In this document: positions 1 to 10,315 of the stretch, piece after piece
Position numbering within the stretch: the stretch's first letter is position 1
How the letters are laid out: every line of letters begins with the position of its first letter
From: Dipteris shenzhenensis
Lineage: Eukaryota > Polypodiophyta > Polypodiopsida > Gleicheniales
Length of the DNA: 64,000 nt
NCBI GenBank assembly: GCA_047967505.1
Contig: CM106538.1
Direction: 5' to 3' (one strand)
Notes under the pieces: generated by a model
The model's input: only the letters and a program-made list of their open reading frames with translations
What the model was told of the DNA's origin: nothing
The model's database searches: none
Made by a program: the position numbers and the translations under genes

Positions 1-25
1 TTACTTCTCTCCCACTCTCTTCACA
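1..25 (+). repeat. 3' end of the 5' LTR, Copia A copy 1
   Basis: The first 25 bases match the last bases of the 3' LTR (about 4881-4906) with small differences, and the primer binding site follows directly. The rest of this LTR lies outside the window. Confidence 0.9.
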
Positions 26-48
26 TGGTATCAAAGCTCGGTTCGTGG
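26..48 (+). other. primer binding site, Copia A copy 1
   Basis: TGGTATCAAAGC directly follows the LTR. It differs at one base from TGGTATCAGAGC, the site complementary to initiator methionine tRNA used by many plant Copia elements. The same site, in reverse, lies beside the LTR of copy 2 at 24427-24449. Confidence 0.85.
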
Positions 49-510
49 TAAGGAGCTCAAGAAAGCAAACCAAGTTCATGGTGTCTTGGTAAGAGGAACA
101 GTGTTGCTTTCCTTTTTCAAGTTTGGGAGCAAATCTCTACAGGTAACACAGCCAAAAAGTGCAAGAGTGCACTGTCTCATATTGGGACGCCCTTCACGGT
201 GCGGCGAGAGGGCATTTCGGGGCTTGTTTTGGTGGTGGAAGTTTTTTGTAGGCATTCAAGAAAGTACTGTGTTTTTGCTGTGCGACCGCTATTCTGCAAG
301 TTGGTGAAAAGTTACCACAAAAATTACATTATATGCTTGTGCACAGAGATATTGGGAGTGACAGAATTGTTCTTATTGCCTGTTGATGCAAAATCGTCAC
401 TAGGAAGTGACTATGTGGTCAAATACCACTTTCGTCAAATTTGCAGATTTGCCCTTGTGAGGCAAAAGTTGTGTTTTTTGCAGTGACAAAATATTTTGCA
501 GTGTTTTGTA

Positions 511-1473
511 ATGGCGTCAGATGCTCTTTCATAGATTGTCATTGAAAAGCTTGACAAGAACAACTTCCTAGCATGGAAGTTTAGAATGATGAATTTCCTT
601 AAGGGAAAAGACTATTGGGAGTTCATTACTGGAGCTGAACAAGAACCATTTATTCCTAATGTTCCCAATCAACAGGAGTTGCAGGCATATAAAGGCTAGC
701 ATGAGAAAGTTATGTACTGGCTGTCTATCAGTATTTCAGATTCTATGATTGTGCATATCCAGGATGCAAGCATGCCGAAGGAGGCATGGGATACTTTGAA
801 AAAAATGTATAGCACAAATACACAAGCCAAGAAAATGCAGCTCAAGCAGGAGTTGCATAATGTGCAGAGAGAAAATATGAGCATCAATGACTACCACATG
901 AAGGTGAAGAAGATTGCACATGCACTTGCTTCTATTGGGTCGCCAGTGGAAGATGATGATTTAGTTTCTATGACCTTGAATGGTCTAGGAAAGGATTATG
1001 CATAGTTCTGGACATCCATTGCCATCCATGAGAATTTTCCTGATTTTGGGGAGTTGATTGCTCTTCTAATTTCCGAAGAGCAGAGTAATGGTGGTGCATC
1101 TTCTTCAGGAGGAACTTCAAAAGAAACTGTCTTCTACTCAAATGCTGGAAGAGGTAGAGGCAAAGATAGAGCAAGTCGATCTGGAGGCCATGGCAGAAAT
1201 CAAAATATGCAGCAAATTCAAGAAAACCAGTCCTATGGAGGAGAACATGCTAACTTTAGAGGTAGGGGGAGCCAAAGAGGTCATGGTGGATGGCAGAGAG
1301 GCCAAAATGCAAACAGCAATGTTGAATGCTACTACTGTGGTAAAATGGTTCATATAAATAAAGATTGCTACAAAAAGCAGAATGACATCATGAATGGAAA
1401 ATTGCAGCAAGGCAATTATGCATCCTCTAGTAGACAGGGTGATGACAGAAATGAGCATTTCTTTATGGTGTAG
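511..1473 (+). pseudogene. gag: Copia A1 gag polyprotein segment with zinc knuckle
   Basis: This encodes the capsid-like N-terminal part of the Copia polyprotein, which packages element RNA into virus-like particles. The start is the ATG at 511 (MASDALS). The UBN2-type gag region covers roughly 540-1070, and a CCHC zinc knuckle (CYYCGKMVHINKDC) lies near 1327-1370. In-frame TAG codons occur at 532, 697, 1003 and 1471. The minus-strand copy has TAG at the places matching 532 and 1003 but TGG at 697. The reading frame is otherwise unbroken and joins the protease region without a shift. Confidence 0.9.
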
Positions 1474-1968
1474 CACATGACCAATTCTGTGACAAGTGCA
1501 GAAGAAAGCAATGATGTGTGGTATGTTGACTCAGGTGCATCAAACCACATGACAGGTCATGCAGAATGGATGCAGGATGTAAGGAAAATGGAAAGACCAG
1601 GATTTGTGGAGACTGGTGATGATACTACACATCCTATTGTGCAGATTGGTAAAATTCCTTTGTCTATGTAGGATGGGAAAAAGAAATACCTGTCTGATGT
1701 ATTTCATGTCCCGAATATTACCAAGAACATGGTTTCTGTTGGTCAAATGGTTGAGCAGGGCTTGTAGGTCAAATTTAATCCTCATGGATGCTTTGTTGAG
1801 GATATGAAAGATAAAGGTCGCTTAATAGCGAAAGGGAAGAAGAAGGGCAAGATGTTTACGTTGGATGTGGACATGCCTGAATTGAGTGCAACAATGTTTG
1901 CACATGGGACCGGTGTAGTTGTAGATATTGATATCTGGCATAAATGCATTGGTCATGTTAATGTACAA
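1474..1968 (+). pseudogene. Copia A1 aspartic protease and GAG-pre-integrase segment
   Basis: This continues the gag frame. The retropepsin active-site triad D-S-G is intact at 1528-1536 (WYVDSGASNHMTG). In-frame TAG codons follow at LSM*DGK (about 1669) and QGL*VKF (about 1765), and CGA has become TGA at GHVNVQ*LKL (about 1969; the minus-strand copy keeps CGA). The tail (DIDIWHKCIGHVN) carries the histidines of the integrase HHCC zinc finger. The whole segment is missing from copy 2, so this is the only record of the family's protease here. Confidence 0.85.
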
Positions 1969-1974
1969 TGACTT

Positions 1975-2480
1975 AAATTAATGCAGACCCAAAATATTGT
2001 TGTAGGATTGCTTAAGTTCAAGGTTGCAGAAATGCATAAGGTATGTGAAGCCTGTCAATTTGGAAAACAGGCAAGGAAACCATTTCCTAGACATGTTCAA
2101 GAGAATAAGAGGCCATTGGAATTAATCCAATCTGATGTCGGTGTATTTTATGAAAAAGAAAAGTGAAGTGTTTGGGCATTTCAAAGCTTTTAAAGCTATG
2201 GTTGAGAAAGAAACAGGCCTACAAATAAAATGCCTAAGGTCAGATGGAGGGGGAGAGTACCTCTCAAATGAGTTTGCAAGGTTCCTGTAGGAGCATGGCA
2301 TAAAGCAACAATATTCATGCAGTCATACCCCATAGCAAAATGGACTTGCAGAAAGGAAAAACATGCATATTGGAGAGGTATCTTGTGCCATGCTCAACGA
2401 AAAAGACCTGCCAGATTATTATTGGGCTAAAGAAGTTGCTACAATAGTCTACATAATGAATAGGACTCCCACTATAGCGT
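1975..2480 (+). pseudogene. Copia A1 integrase fragment
   Basis: The zinc finger cysteines are visible (VCEACQFGKQ, near 2043-2070). They are followed by LELIQSDVG, where QSD holds the first catalytic aspartate. About 77 bp are then missing relative to copy 2, which reads on through a VTFIDDYSRKVW-type segment, and the frame shifts. The second core half is recognisable in another frame (RSDGGGEYLSNEF near 2240) and has stops. The copy ends abruptly near 2478 after the NRTPTIA segment, joining sequence that in copy 2 lies a few hundred bases further on. Confidence 0.8.
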
Positions 2481-2499
2481 AAGTTTACAGTGAGCAGAG

Positions 2500-3664
2500 A
2501 TGTTGTTTTTTATGAGATGAGCAGCTAGTATAAACCAGTAAATGTGATTGATGATGTAGATGCAAAAATGGTAATGCTGCATAGAATTCACAGTAGCAGT
2601 CACAAAATATTAGTGGACCTGTAGTGTCCTCTAGTAGTGGTTCACATACTTCGCCATGGACAAGCAAATTGAGATTAGGAGAATCTCCTCAAATAATGTA
2701 GATAATGGTATGCAAGTATTACGAAAGGGAAAAGAGAAAGTAGATCAGCCCATGGTTGATGTGAATGCAGGTCACTCTTATGTGGATGGTGAATCTAGTG
2801 GCTTAGAATAGAGCCTTGATGATGAGTTAGGTATTCCTTCTATTGTTACACTTGGAGTAAGGAAGATAAGGGATGTTTTGAGAGCACCTGGTAGTGAGCC
2901 TATTTTGCACAAGTCTACCAGAGTTAAGTATCCTGTGGATAGGCTGAAATATGATGGATTTACAACCATTCAGTATGCCTATATGGTCAAAGTGATACAT
3001 GAACGAGAACCCACTTCTTTTGAGCAAGCCATGGGAGAAGAAAAATGGGACAAATCCATGGATGAAGAAATGGATGCCTTGGAAGCAAATGCTACATGGG
3101 AATTGGTGCCTTTGCCTAAAGACAAGAATGCAATTGGCTGCAAGTGGGTTTATAAGGTGAAGCACAATGTAGATGGTTTTGTGAGTAGATACAAGGCAAG
3201 ATTAGTTGTCAAGGGGTATGCATAGACATATGGCATTGATTATGAAGAAACATTCAGTCCGGTTGCAAGGATGGCAACTGTAAGGGTAGTCATTGCTATG
3301 GTTGCATCAAAGGGATGGTCTTTCCATCAAATGGATGAAAAGAATGCCTCCTTGCATGGTGATTTACAAGAAGAGGTCTATATGGAGCAGCCACCAGGTT
3401 ATGTGCATGCTGTTCATCCTGAGTTTGTTTGCAGTTGAAGAAAGCCTTGTATGGCTTGAAGCAAGCACCCAGAGCATGGTCTAACAAGATAGGATAGTAT
3501 CTTGTCATTATTGGCTTTCAGATTTCCAAGGCAGATTTCTCACTTTATGTGAGAAAAACAGAGAAAGGCATTCTGCTACTTGTCATTTATGTTGATGATT
3601 TGATCATCACAGGTGATAGTGATGAAGATATCCTTCATGTGAAAATGCCATTTTAGAAAAAGTT
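2500..3664 (+). pseudogene. Copia A1 integrase C-terminus and reverse transcriptase, 5' part
   Basis: After the internal deletion the copy resumes in the variable linker before the reverse transcriptase. The open stretch 2878-3225 holds the conserved start of the RVT_2 domain ([20 protein letters not shown]), then a TAG at about 3223 where copy 2 has CAG. A one-base loss near 3433 (copy 2 has one more G after GTTTGCAG) shifts the frame. The catalytic YVDD box is intact at 3588-3599 in the new frame. A further TAG precedes KKFEMKDLGEL. Confidence 0.85.
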
Positions 3665-3668
3665 TGAG

Positions 3669-4588
3669 ATGAAGGATTTGGGAGAGCTACGCTATTTCTT
3701 GGGCATTGAGGTGATTAGATCCACAAGTGGGATGTGGCTCTTGCAGAGGCAGTATGGATTGGACATGCTGTCCAAGTATGGGATGACAGGCTATAAGCCT
3801 ATTTCAGTTCCTTTGGAGCAGAATGTGAAGTTGAGCACAGATGCAGGTGAGCTTTTGGAAGACCCTACTATGTACAGACGCATAGTAGGAAGTTTAATTT
3901 ATATGATTATTACCAGGCCAGATTTGAGCTATGTTGTTGGGTTGGTAAGTCAGTTTATGCAGGCTCCAAGTAAACTGCATTTGGATGCGGCTAGATGCAT
4001 ACTGAGGTATGTGAAGTCCACATTACAGTATGGAATATTTTATGAGACTGGGGTTCAGATACATTTGCATGGATACACTAATGTTGATTGGGCTGGTAGT
4101 ATTTCAGATAGACGATCTACCAGTGGATATGTGTTCTCTTTTGGGAGTGCTGCAGTCACTTGGAGTAGTAAGAAACAGCCTACAATTGCCTTGTCAAGCA
4201 CAGAGGCTAAGTACAGGGGTGCAGCAATGGCTGCATGTGAGGTAGCTTGGTTGCATAAGCTACTTTATGATATGCATCAGTCTACAGATGGGCCAGTTGT
4301 CATTTATTGTGACAACATGGCAGTATACACTTGGCAAATAACCCAGTCTATCATGCTAGGATAAAAAACATTGAGGTGCATTATCACTATGTGCGGGAGA
4401 AGGTTCTAGTAGTTTTTATTGATCTGGTTTATGTCAGCATAGAGGATCAGGTAGCTGACATATTCACGAAGGGATTGGGTGCAGAGAAGCTATGCAAGTT
4501 CAGAGACCTGATTGGTGTGCAAGAATTGGGATTGAACTCGAGGGGGAGTGTTGAGATATCGTGCTCCACTCGTGATATGCCAGGGTGA
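3669..4588 (+). pseudogene. Copia A1 reverse transcriptase C-terminus and RNase H
   Basis: The frame is open for 231 codons from MKDLGELRYFLGIEV through the Copia RNase H domain. Visible motifs are HGYTNVDWAGS (first aspartate), STEAKYRGA (glutamate, inside the usual LSSTEAEY box) and YCDNMA (aspartate). A small deletion at about 4318 shifts the frame. The C-terminus continues from about 4331 (NPVYHARIKNIEVHYHYV ... VADIFTKGL) to a stop next to the LTR. RNase H degrades the RNA strand during reverse transcription. Confidence 0.9.
4539..4548 (+). other. polypurine tract, Copia A copy 1
   Basis: The purine run GAGGGGGAG lies directly before the TG that opens the 3' LTR. It is the expected priming site for plus-strand synthesis, and the same run in reverse lies at 20440-20450 beside copy 2. 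Confidence 0.85.
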
Positions 4589-4906
4589 CTGTTGTGCATT
4601 TATGTCACCGACTTGTTAGCTGCAGATGCAGTTGGTACACCGTCCATGAATAATAGCTGGATGACAGCTATCTTTATGTACTCTAGTTAGTGGCTCAGTT
4701 AGTATGCCACCTAGGTTAGCTGAGTTTGGTTTGAGACCCACATATAGGGTTCATCTATTTCTTTTGTACTTAGAGAGAGTTCTTTTGGCTTTCACAACTA
4801 AAAAGAGGAAAACTATTTTTAGCCTCCACCTTTGTGTGTATTCCCCCATTGTGTATGTGAGAAAGCTGCAAGTGAGACTCCTTACTTCTCTCTCACTCTC
4901 TTTACA
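4549..4906 (+). repeat. 3' LTR, Copia A copy 1
   Basis: This 358-bp repeat starts TGTTGAGATATC and ends CTCTTTACA, with TG and CA termini. It matches both LTRs of copy 2 in reverse orientation (20082-20439 and 24450-24798). The U3 part lies next to the polypurine tract. Confidence 0.9.
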
Positions 4907-5558
4907 CTTAGTTAGGTTAACCTCATAGTTACAGTAATTGGGAGGATCTAGGTTATTTAACCTAACTAGATTAACTTGGTTCCAACCCCTCAGTTGGACT
5001 TAAAGTCCATTCACACCACCCTTAGGACCGCCCAAAAGAAAAAAGCAAAATTTACCCCTACTTTAACCCCTCATAATTGGGAACCAAACTGAACCCCGTT
5101 TGAACCCAAATTTCACACACAAAAATGCCATGCTAACGGGTATTTTTCCAGCCCACTGCATACCATTTTGGCATCCCTAGCACTCGCTCATTCCCACCCC
5201 TGTGTGGGCCTCGTTTCACACAAATTCACTCGTATCTTCATGTTGTTACCTCTTATTAATGATCTATCTGCACCAGCACAATTCCCTACACATGTAGGAC
5301 AATCTTAGGCACATTATTAACATGATGGTCCCTACGCAAACTAACACCACTCTAATGCTCCCAACAAAACTTCATCCACACCCACACTTGTGGCAGAGAC
5401 ACCCTTTGCAAATCTTGCCCAATTTGCATGCAGCTACGTTCTAGCCAATGCTTCTGATTCCAACGCTCGCCAAATCCACATACAACTCCGCTACAACCAC
5501 TGCCCCCACCAATCCTCTACCTCGAATCCCCCCTTGAGATTCGATCACTCCCTTTAAC
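4907..5558. other. no gene seen; palindromic TTAACCTAGG-like patch, then probable Gypsy leader
   Basis: The first 70 bases hold several GTTAACCT and CTAGGTTA words. A similar, longer patch lies at 16140-16312 beside Copia element B. The rest has no recognisable coding motif and may include the leader and gag N-terminus of the Gypsy derivative that follows. Confidence 0.4.
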
Positions 5559-5618
5559 TCCTCCCCGCCCCAACATGGTTGGATGCCATCACGAGAATGA
5601 TGGGGATATCAACAATGC

Positions 5619-6127
5619 TTGGGAAAACTGAAACTTTCCAAAAATAATGGTAGGGGAGATCCAGCCCGATTCCTCCAGCATTTTGATGCCGCATGCCTAG
5701 TAAGTGGAGATCAATCCCATGAAACCAAGGTGGCTTGGTTTCCCATGGCCTTAACTGATGAAGCGTCTCAGTGGAAGAGTGTGCCACATGGGACCTACTT
5801 CAAACAGAATTCAAACAACACTTTCAAATGGAGCGGCTACAAGAATATCCCGCTCTCCAACTAAGCAAGATCGAACAAGGCCGTCAAGAAGATGTACGCA
5901 CGTACTTGGGTAAGATGAAAAGATTAATCACCAAATGTGACCCACGCCTAGATGCAAAGTACCTCACGGCATGGTTCATTGCAGGACTAAGAAAGAAAAT
6001 CCAAAAGGATATGAAAAAGATTAGTAGCTATGAAACGTTCAGTGCTGCTCATGAAGTAGCCATTGACATCAAGGATGGCATGACCGACTCAGACACTAGC
6101 AGTGATCATGACAGATCTAGTACATGA
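5619..6127 (+). pseudogene. gag: Gypsy derivative copy 1, gag capsid region
   Basis: Two overlapping frames together spell a Ty3/Gypsy gag (Retrotrans_gag) region. The first has GRGDPARFLQHFDAAC and ALTDEASQW. The second has LQTEFKQHFQ, RQEDVRTYLGKMKRL and LTAWFIAGLRKK. The W-x-x-L/F and GLR spacing is typical of these capsids. A frameshift near 5780 separates the halves, so no full product can be made. An upstream start is not clear. Confidence 0.75.
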
Positions 6128-6289
6128 GATAAGTGCCCAAAAAAGGGCAAATCAAAGACCACTACTGAAACATCAAATGAAGATTGCCTAGAGGCCATGA
6201 CCATGAAGCTAAAAGAAGACATGATGTAAGCCATGGAACAAAAATTTCACTTGTCTTAGCCACCAACTCAGACATATCCATGGTGAGAA

Positions 6290-7140
6290 AATGTCTTGTG
6301 TCCACACTGCATGGCCAATCATACAGCAAATGAGTGCCCAGTCCTAAGAGCTAGGATCACTACACAAGCAAATCCACCACCAAGGTTGTGGTGCCATATC
6401 TACATCGTTGATGGCCATGATGAGAATATTTGCATCTTCAACATGCGCAACAACCCGCCTCAACCTCAACAATACCACGCGGCATCCATGCCTATATACA
6501 GGCAATCGGCACTTGCACAAGTGCCCCCAGCTCTAAGACTAAATCATGCTCCCATTCGGACACAAGTCCCACAACTACTCAGGAATCCAAATCCACGACT
6601 ATATCTAAGAGCACCAAATCCAGCTCCTCAGGCAGTTCCAATACATCAATTACAAGTCGAGGAAGTAGACTCACCATTTGAGTATGAAGCAAAGTACCCA
6701 GTGTACTATGTAGAAGGTGCAGAGGGTTTAATACAGTTTATGCAAATCAAGTACATCCCAACACATATCATGCACCAATTAAGTGCTACAGTTGTGGAGA
6801 AAATCACACGATCGCAGAGTGCCCCCATTGTGGTAGCCCAGCTACTTTCCAACCCCTTTGTAGAGATTGTGGCATTAGACATGCTTGTATGGATTGTCCC
6901 ATGAAAAATAAGGCTTAGAACAAACAGAGGTTAAGCCTGACGTCCCAATCGGCATCATTGGGGTGGACCATCAAAGTCTGGGTCTAACAAGTGTAATATC
7001 ACAACCTATAAATGTAACTACACACCAAGAAAAAGAGGCCACCAAGGACCCTAATATTCCAATCCAACCAAAGCAACTTCTAAAAAAGAAAGCACAAGTG
7101 CCTCCATCTCCGCCAAGCAATGAGTAGCCAAGCTCATCCA
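6290..7140 (+). pseudogene. Gypsy derivative copy 1, zinc knuckles and linker
   Basis: A CCHC knuckle CPHCMANHTANEC starts near 6298. A second, degenerate one follows, keeping GHDENIC but with the second cysteine lost. After a frame change a third cluster (CYSCGENHTIAEC, then CPHCGS and CRDCGIRHACMDC) spans about 6780-6900. The next stretch reads VPIGIIGVDHQSLGL and a lysine- and proline-rich linker, nearly identical to copy 2 at 25790-26215. Nucleic-acid binding during packaging is the known role of such knuckles. Stops and shifts make it inactive. Confidence 0.7.
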
Positions 7141-7224
7141 CATCAACTCCCGAGCCTCAAATAAAAGAAGCTCCACACCCAAATGCAAAGGTGGAGAAGG
7201 CTCATTTTCAGGCACTTCAACAAC

Positions 7225-7480
7225 ACTCTTCAACAACACTATGGGCATATGCCTATGAATATGTAAAAGGTTATGATGTATGCCAATAGACTACTAAGCC
7301 ACAACACAAAGACTTTAATCCCCTAACAACAGTTGTTGCACAAAAACCACTTGAAAAATGGGGGATTGACTATGTGGGTCCTATAGATCGAGCAGCAAAA
7401 GGAACACAGGCACGCTACATCATTTGACTATGTGGGTCCCATACATCCAGCAGCAAAAGGGATTGACTATGTGGGTCCCA
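7225..7480 (+). pseudogene. Gypsy derivative copy 1, integrase stub
   Basis: The reading YEYVKGYDVCQ matches the last part of an integrase HHCC zinc domain, although the first cysteine is now tyrosine. It is followed by EKWGIDYVGPI with the first catalytic aspartate. The GACTATGTGGGTCC word then occurs three times within about 110 bp (near 7365, 7424 and 7464), a local duplication around the catalytic segment. Everything after this point is missing; in copy 2 the integrase runs on to 27256. Confidence 0.75.
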
Positions 7481-7571
7481 TGTTACCTCGATTCCCATTT
7501 AACTCCACTCGGTTTCAATCCCAATGAAAGGGTCAATGCTCAGATTACAAGCCGACTCTATCAAAGAGTGA
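7468..7571 (+). repeat. fragment of reading frame U fused to the Gypsy integrase
   Basis: About 100 bp here match the reverse complement of 32268-32370, part of the long unrecognised frame U, with a handful of differences. The join falls in the shared word GGTCCCATG, present in the integrase (GTGGGTCCCAT) and in frame U. This suggests microhomology-driven recombination or template switching. Confidence 0.75.
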
Positions 7572-7945
7572 TCTAGTGATTTAAGTAAACTAAGTGGTAT
7601 AAGTGATTTACATGGTTTTCAATGGATTAGGTGGACTTGTAAAGTTAATGCATAAATATTAAAATATATCGACCTGAATAAGTGCACATAATAGCTAGAT
7701 CAACCCTTGGGACTTAAAAATATAAACTTTGATTGTGCATATTCGATTATTCTTTCCAACTTTCTGATGTTCCCTTCAATGTTGCCTTGAAACTATTTGC
7801 AAGTCACAAGGTTGTCTCTAACTATTATGTATACCAAAATCATCCACAATCTCAATAATTACAACACATTGCTTGTAGCCCACAAGGTTCTAGATTTCAA
7901 TACAAAAGGAGACGAGATGGATACGAGCATATGCGCTCTCCCATC
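7572..7945. other. no gene seen
   Basis: AT-rich sequence with no recognisable coding motif or terminal repeat. It lies between the Gypsy remnant and the end of the hAT gene and could include the hAT element's 3' flank. Confidence 0.4.
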
Positions 7946-7949
7946 ACTT

Positions 7950-9988
7950 GACATATTCTCCCATCCATCCCCTCGCATACAACATTATATCCGATATAAT
8001 TAGAGCTTCATCCACCGCTTCTATCACCTATCATATTCTTCTATCACTCTATATTGCATTCAACATAGGTACAATATCGTCTATCTCTTTGACTTTGCTG
8101 TTGCCACTGAGTAGCTCAAGCTCGTCTCTTAGAATGAAGAAAATCGTATGCACTCCAATTTTGCTCACATGCACCCGATGATGCAGCAACAGAGAGCACA
8201 CGAGTTGCAACATGATGTAACTCCAATGTCTCTCCACCAAGTAGGTGCAATAGTCATCTTAATAGCATCAAGATTCCAAGGATCTCCAAAAGAGCCTTCA
8301 CGATTCGTATATCTCACTCATTGCTGGTAGGCCAATTTTCCTTGATCTCCAGGAAGTAACCTTTTACAAACCTCTCGAAAGTTACTTATGACTTCAGGAT
8401 TCTATGATTGAGCATGCATTTGATATTGTGGATGTACTAAAAACGTAGCTCCATGCAAAGGGGTGTGCATTTGCTTCCATCTCTTATCGGCCAAATATAC
8501 CACTTGTTGCTTCTCCCTAGGAGCAAAGTGCACAAATTCTTTAACTTGTCGTATTGCTTCTAACATCTTCCAATACACTTTACTCATAACAAAGGCATCA
8601 GCATCAACCATCCTCAATATTGTTACAAATGGTTCTACACCTTCTTTTATTCTTTCAACATTTTTCCAGAATAGAGATGATTGTACAAGATGTACACATT
8701 TAGAGCCTAGTATTGCGTACTGCATATTTTTTTCTAGCCAATTCGCCCATCGTCTATTAGCAACAGTCTCGACTAAAGCTTGACGCACTTCCAACAATCT
8801 AACAAGAACTAGAAAAGAAGTGGCAAATCTAGTTTGACAAAATTGCCTGAGTTGCTTCACAGAGTGCTCTCTGAATACTGCATGCAAGTATTGATGACTC
8901 TTTATAAAACTCACTATGGTGTTAGCATCTTGCAGTACTAGTTGCACAAATGGTAATTGTCCAATATCCTTCAACAATAAGTTGAGAGTATGAGTGCCAC
9001 ATGGCACCCATGTCAAAGTGGGATACTTTGCCATGACCATCTCACCTGCAGTCTTGTAATTCGATGCATTATCTATTACTAATGCAGTAACATTCTCACT
9101 ACCACCAACTTTGTGGATTTCTCTTTCGTAAATTTTTACAATATATGCCAAAGATTTTTCTTTTAGAGACGTATCAATACTTTCCAAAAACATAGTTCCC
9201 TTGGGAGTAATGCACATTACATTTATCAAGGGTCTGGCCTACTTACTAGTCCATCCATCAAACACAAGAGTGCACCCATATATAGGAATAAAGTCCAATA
9301 TCTTTTTTTTCAAGCAATCCGCCATAGTTTGTTTGACTCTATCAGGATGATCGGTACGCATTTTGTTATAATCTGGCAAAATAAATCGTCGTTTCGCACA
9401 TGATTTCAAGGCATTATGAAACATATCACCTTTCATGACATTGAATGATATACCATTTTTAACAAATGCTTCTGTCCATCTTAAGTGCTCTTCATGCACT
9501 TGTTGTTAAAGAAATCCATCCTCCATAGAAGATTTTTCTCCAATTTTTCTCTTCTTTACCTGATAGACATTAGTCGCATCAAAACTCACGTGCGACCCGC
9601 TTGCTAGCATATCTACATCACCTTCATGTATGGATACACTCCTTGCATTTATTGGTGCTTCTCCTTCAACTGTCTCATCAACCTCAGTGCTCACATCTTG
9701 TTGAGTTGCACAATTTCTTATTAGGTTCGGATTAACCACTTTCTTCACTTTCTCTAAATACGATTTGCATAATGGAAGAACATCAGAGGGAGTGCATGTG
9801 CAAGCTCTAACGTCACTGCCTATTCCGAGAAAATGTTGCTTGATGCGAGTAGAACCACCTGTGAAATTGTGTCCACAATATTTACACTGCAAGAAAAAGA
9901 CCGAGGCATGTACTTTTTGTATCTCCGTCATGCATGACCAAATCTTGTCGCCCACCATGCTTTTGAAGTTGCCAAAAAAAAAAAGCAA
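7950..9988 (-). pseudogene. hAT transposase relic (BED finger, DUF659, hATC)
   Basis: Reading leftward, a BED-type zinc finger (CKYCGHNFTGGSTRIKQHF) lies near 9820-9900. The region after it (MKGDMFHNALKSCAKRR) leads to GCTLVFDGWTSK, then LINVMCITPKGTMFLES, VIDNASNYKTAGEMVMAKYP and WVPCGTHTLNLLLKDI, the DUF659 and RNase-H-fold core of plant hAT transposases. The C-terminal dimerisation region is recognisable near 8060-8220 (ACEQNWSAYDF) but split by stops and shifts. In-frame stops occur after GWTSK and after HAQS (8402). A likely start is MVGDKIW at about 9955. Terminal repeats were not found, so element limits are unknown. Confidence 0.85.
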
Positions 9989-9989
9989 A

Positions 9990-10315
9990 AAAAACTAATT
10001 TGAGTATACAATAGAAACATATTGCACTACACATTTTATAAAAAACAACACATATGCTTTGAAAAACACGTTCAAGCATGCAATATATTAATTGTCATTC
10101 AATCACACTCTTTTAAAATAATTCACATTCTATTGAAAGAATATTAAATATTCATTCAAAAGAAAGTGTAAGAATGAGACAACTCTTCTAATAACTTTTA
10201 AAACTTTCAATTTGTACACTTTAAAACTCTTTGTATTCTTTCACATTCTATTAAAAGAATATTACATATTCATTCCAAAAAAGTGTGAGAATACAAACAC
10301 AATAAAATCATATTT
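9990..10315. other. no gene seen
   Basis: AT-rich sequence with two similar short blocks ending in TATTCATTC near 10150 and 10270. No coding motif or clear terminal repeat was recognised. Confidence 0.4.

Larger units (their letters stand above)
1..4906 (+). mobile_element. Ty1/Copia LTR retrotransposon, element A copy 1
   Basis: The order is LTR end, primer binding site, gag, protease, integrase, reverse transcriptase, RNase H, polypurine tract and 3' LTR, which is the Ty1/Copia order. The window begins 25 bases before the end of the 5' LTR. One reading frame runs from the gag start at 511 to about 2160, broken only by TAG and TGA codons. A deletion of about 77 bp then removes part of the integrase core near 2140, and a larger one near 2478 removes the start of the integrase C-terminal part. 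The element is dead but still largely alignable with copy 2 on the minus strand at 20082-24798, which carries different internal deletions. Confidence 0.95.
5560..7480 (+). mobile_element. Ty3/Gypsy derivative, copy 1 (gag joined to integrase)
   Basis: This block carries a gag region, CCHC zinc knuckles, a proline-rich linker and then the end of the integrase zinc domain with the first catalytic aspartate (GIDYVGPI). No protease, reverse transcriptase or RNase H is present between linker and integrase. Copy 2 at 25645-27256 has the same missing segment at the same place, which suggests a non-autonomous subfamily rather than two separate accidents. Its 3' end is lost at a microhomology junction near 7470. 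Confidence 0.75.
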
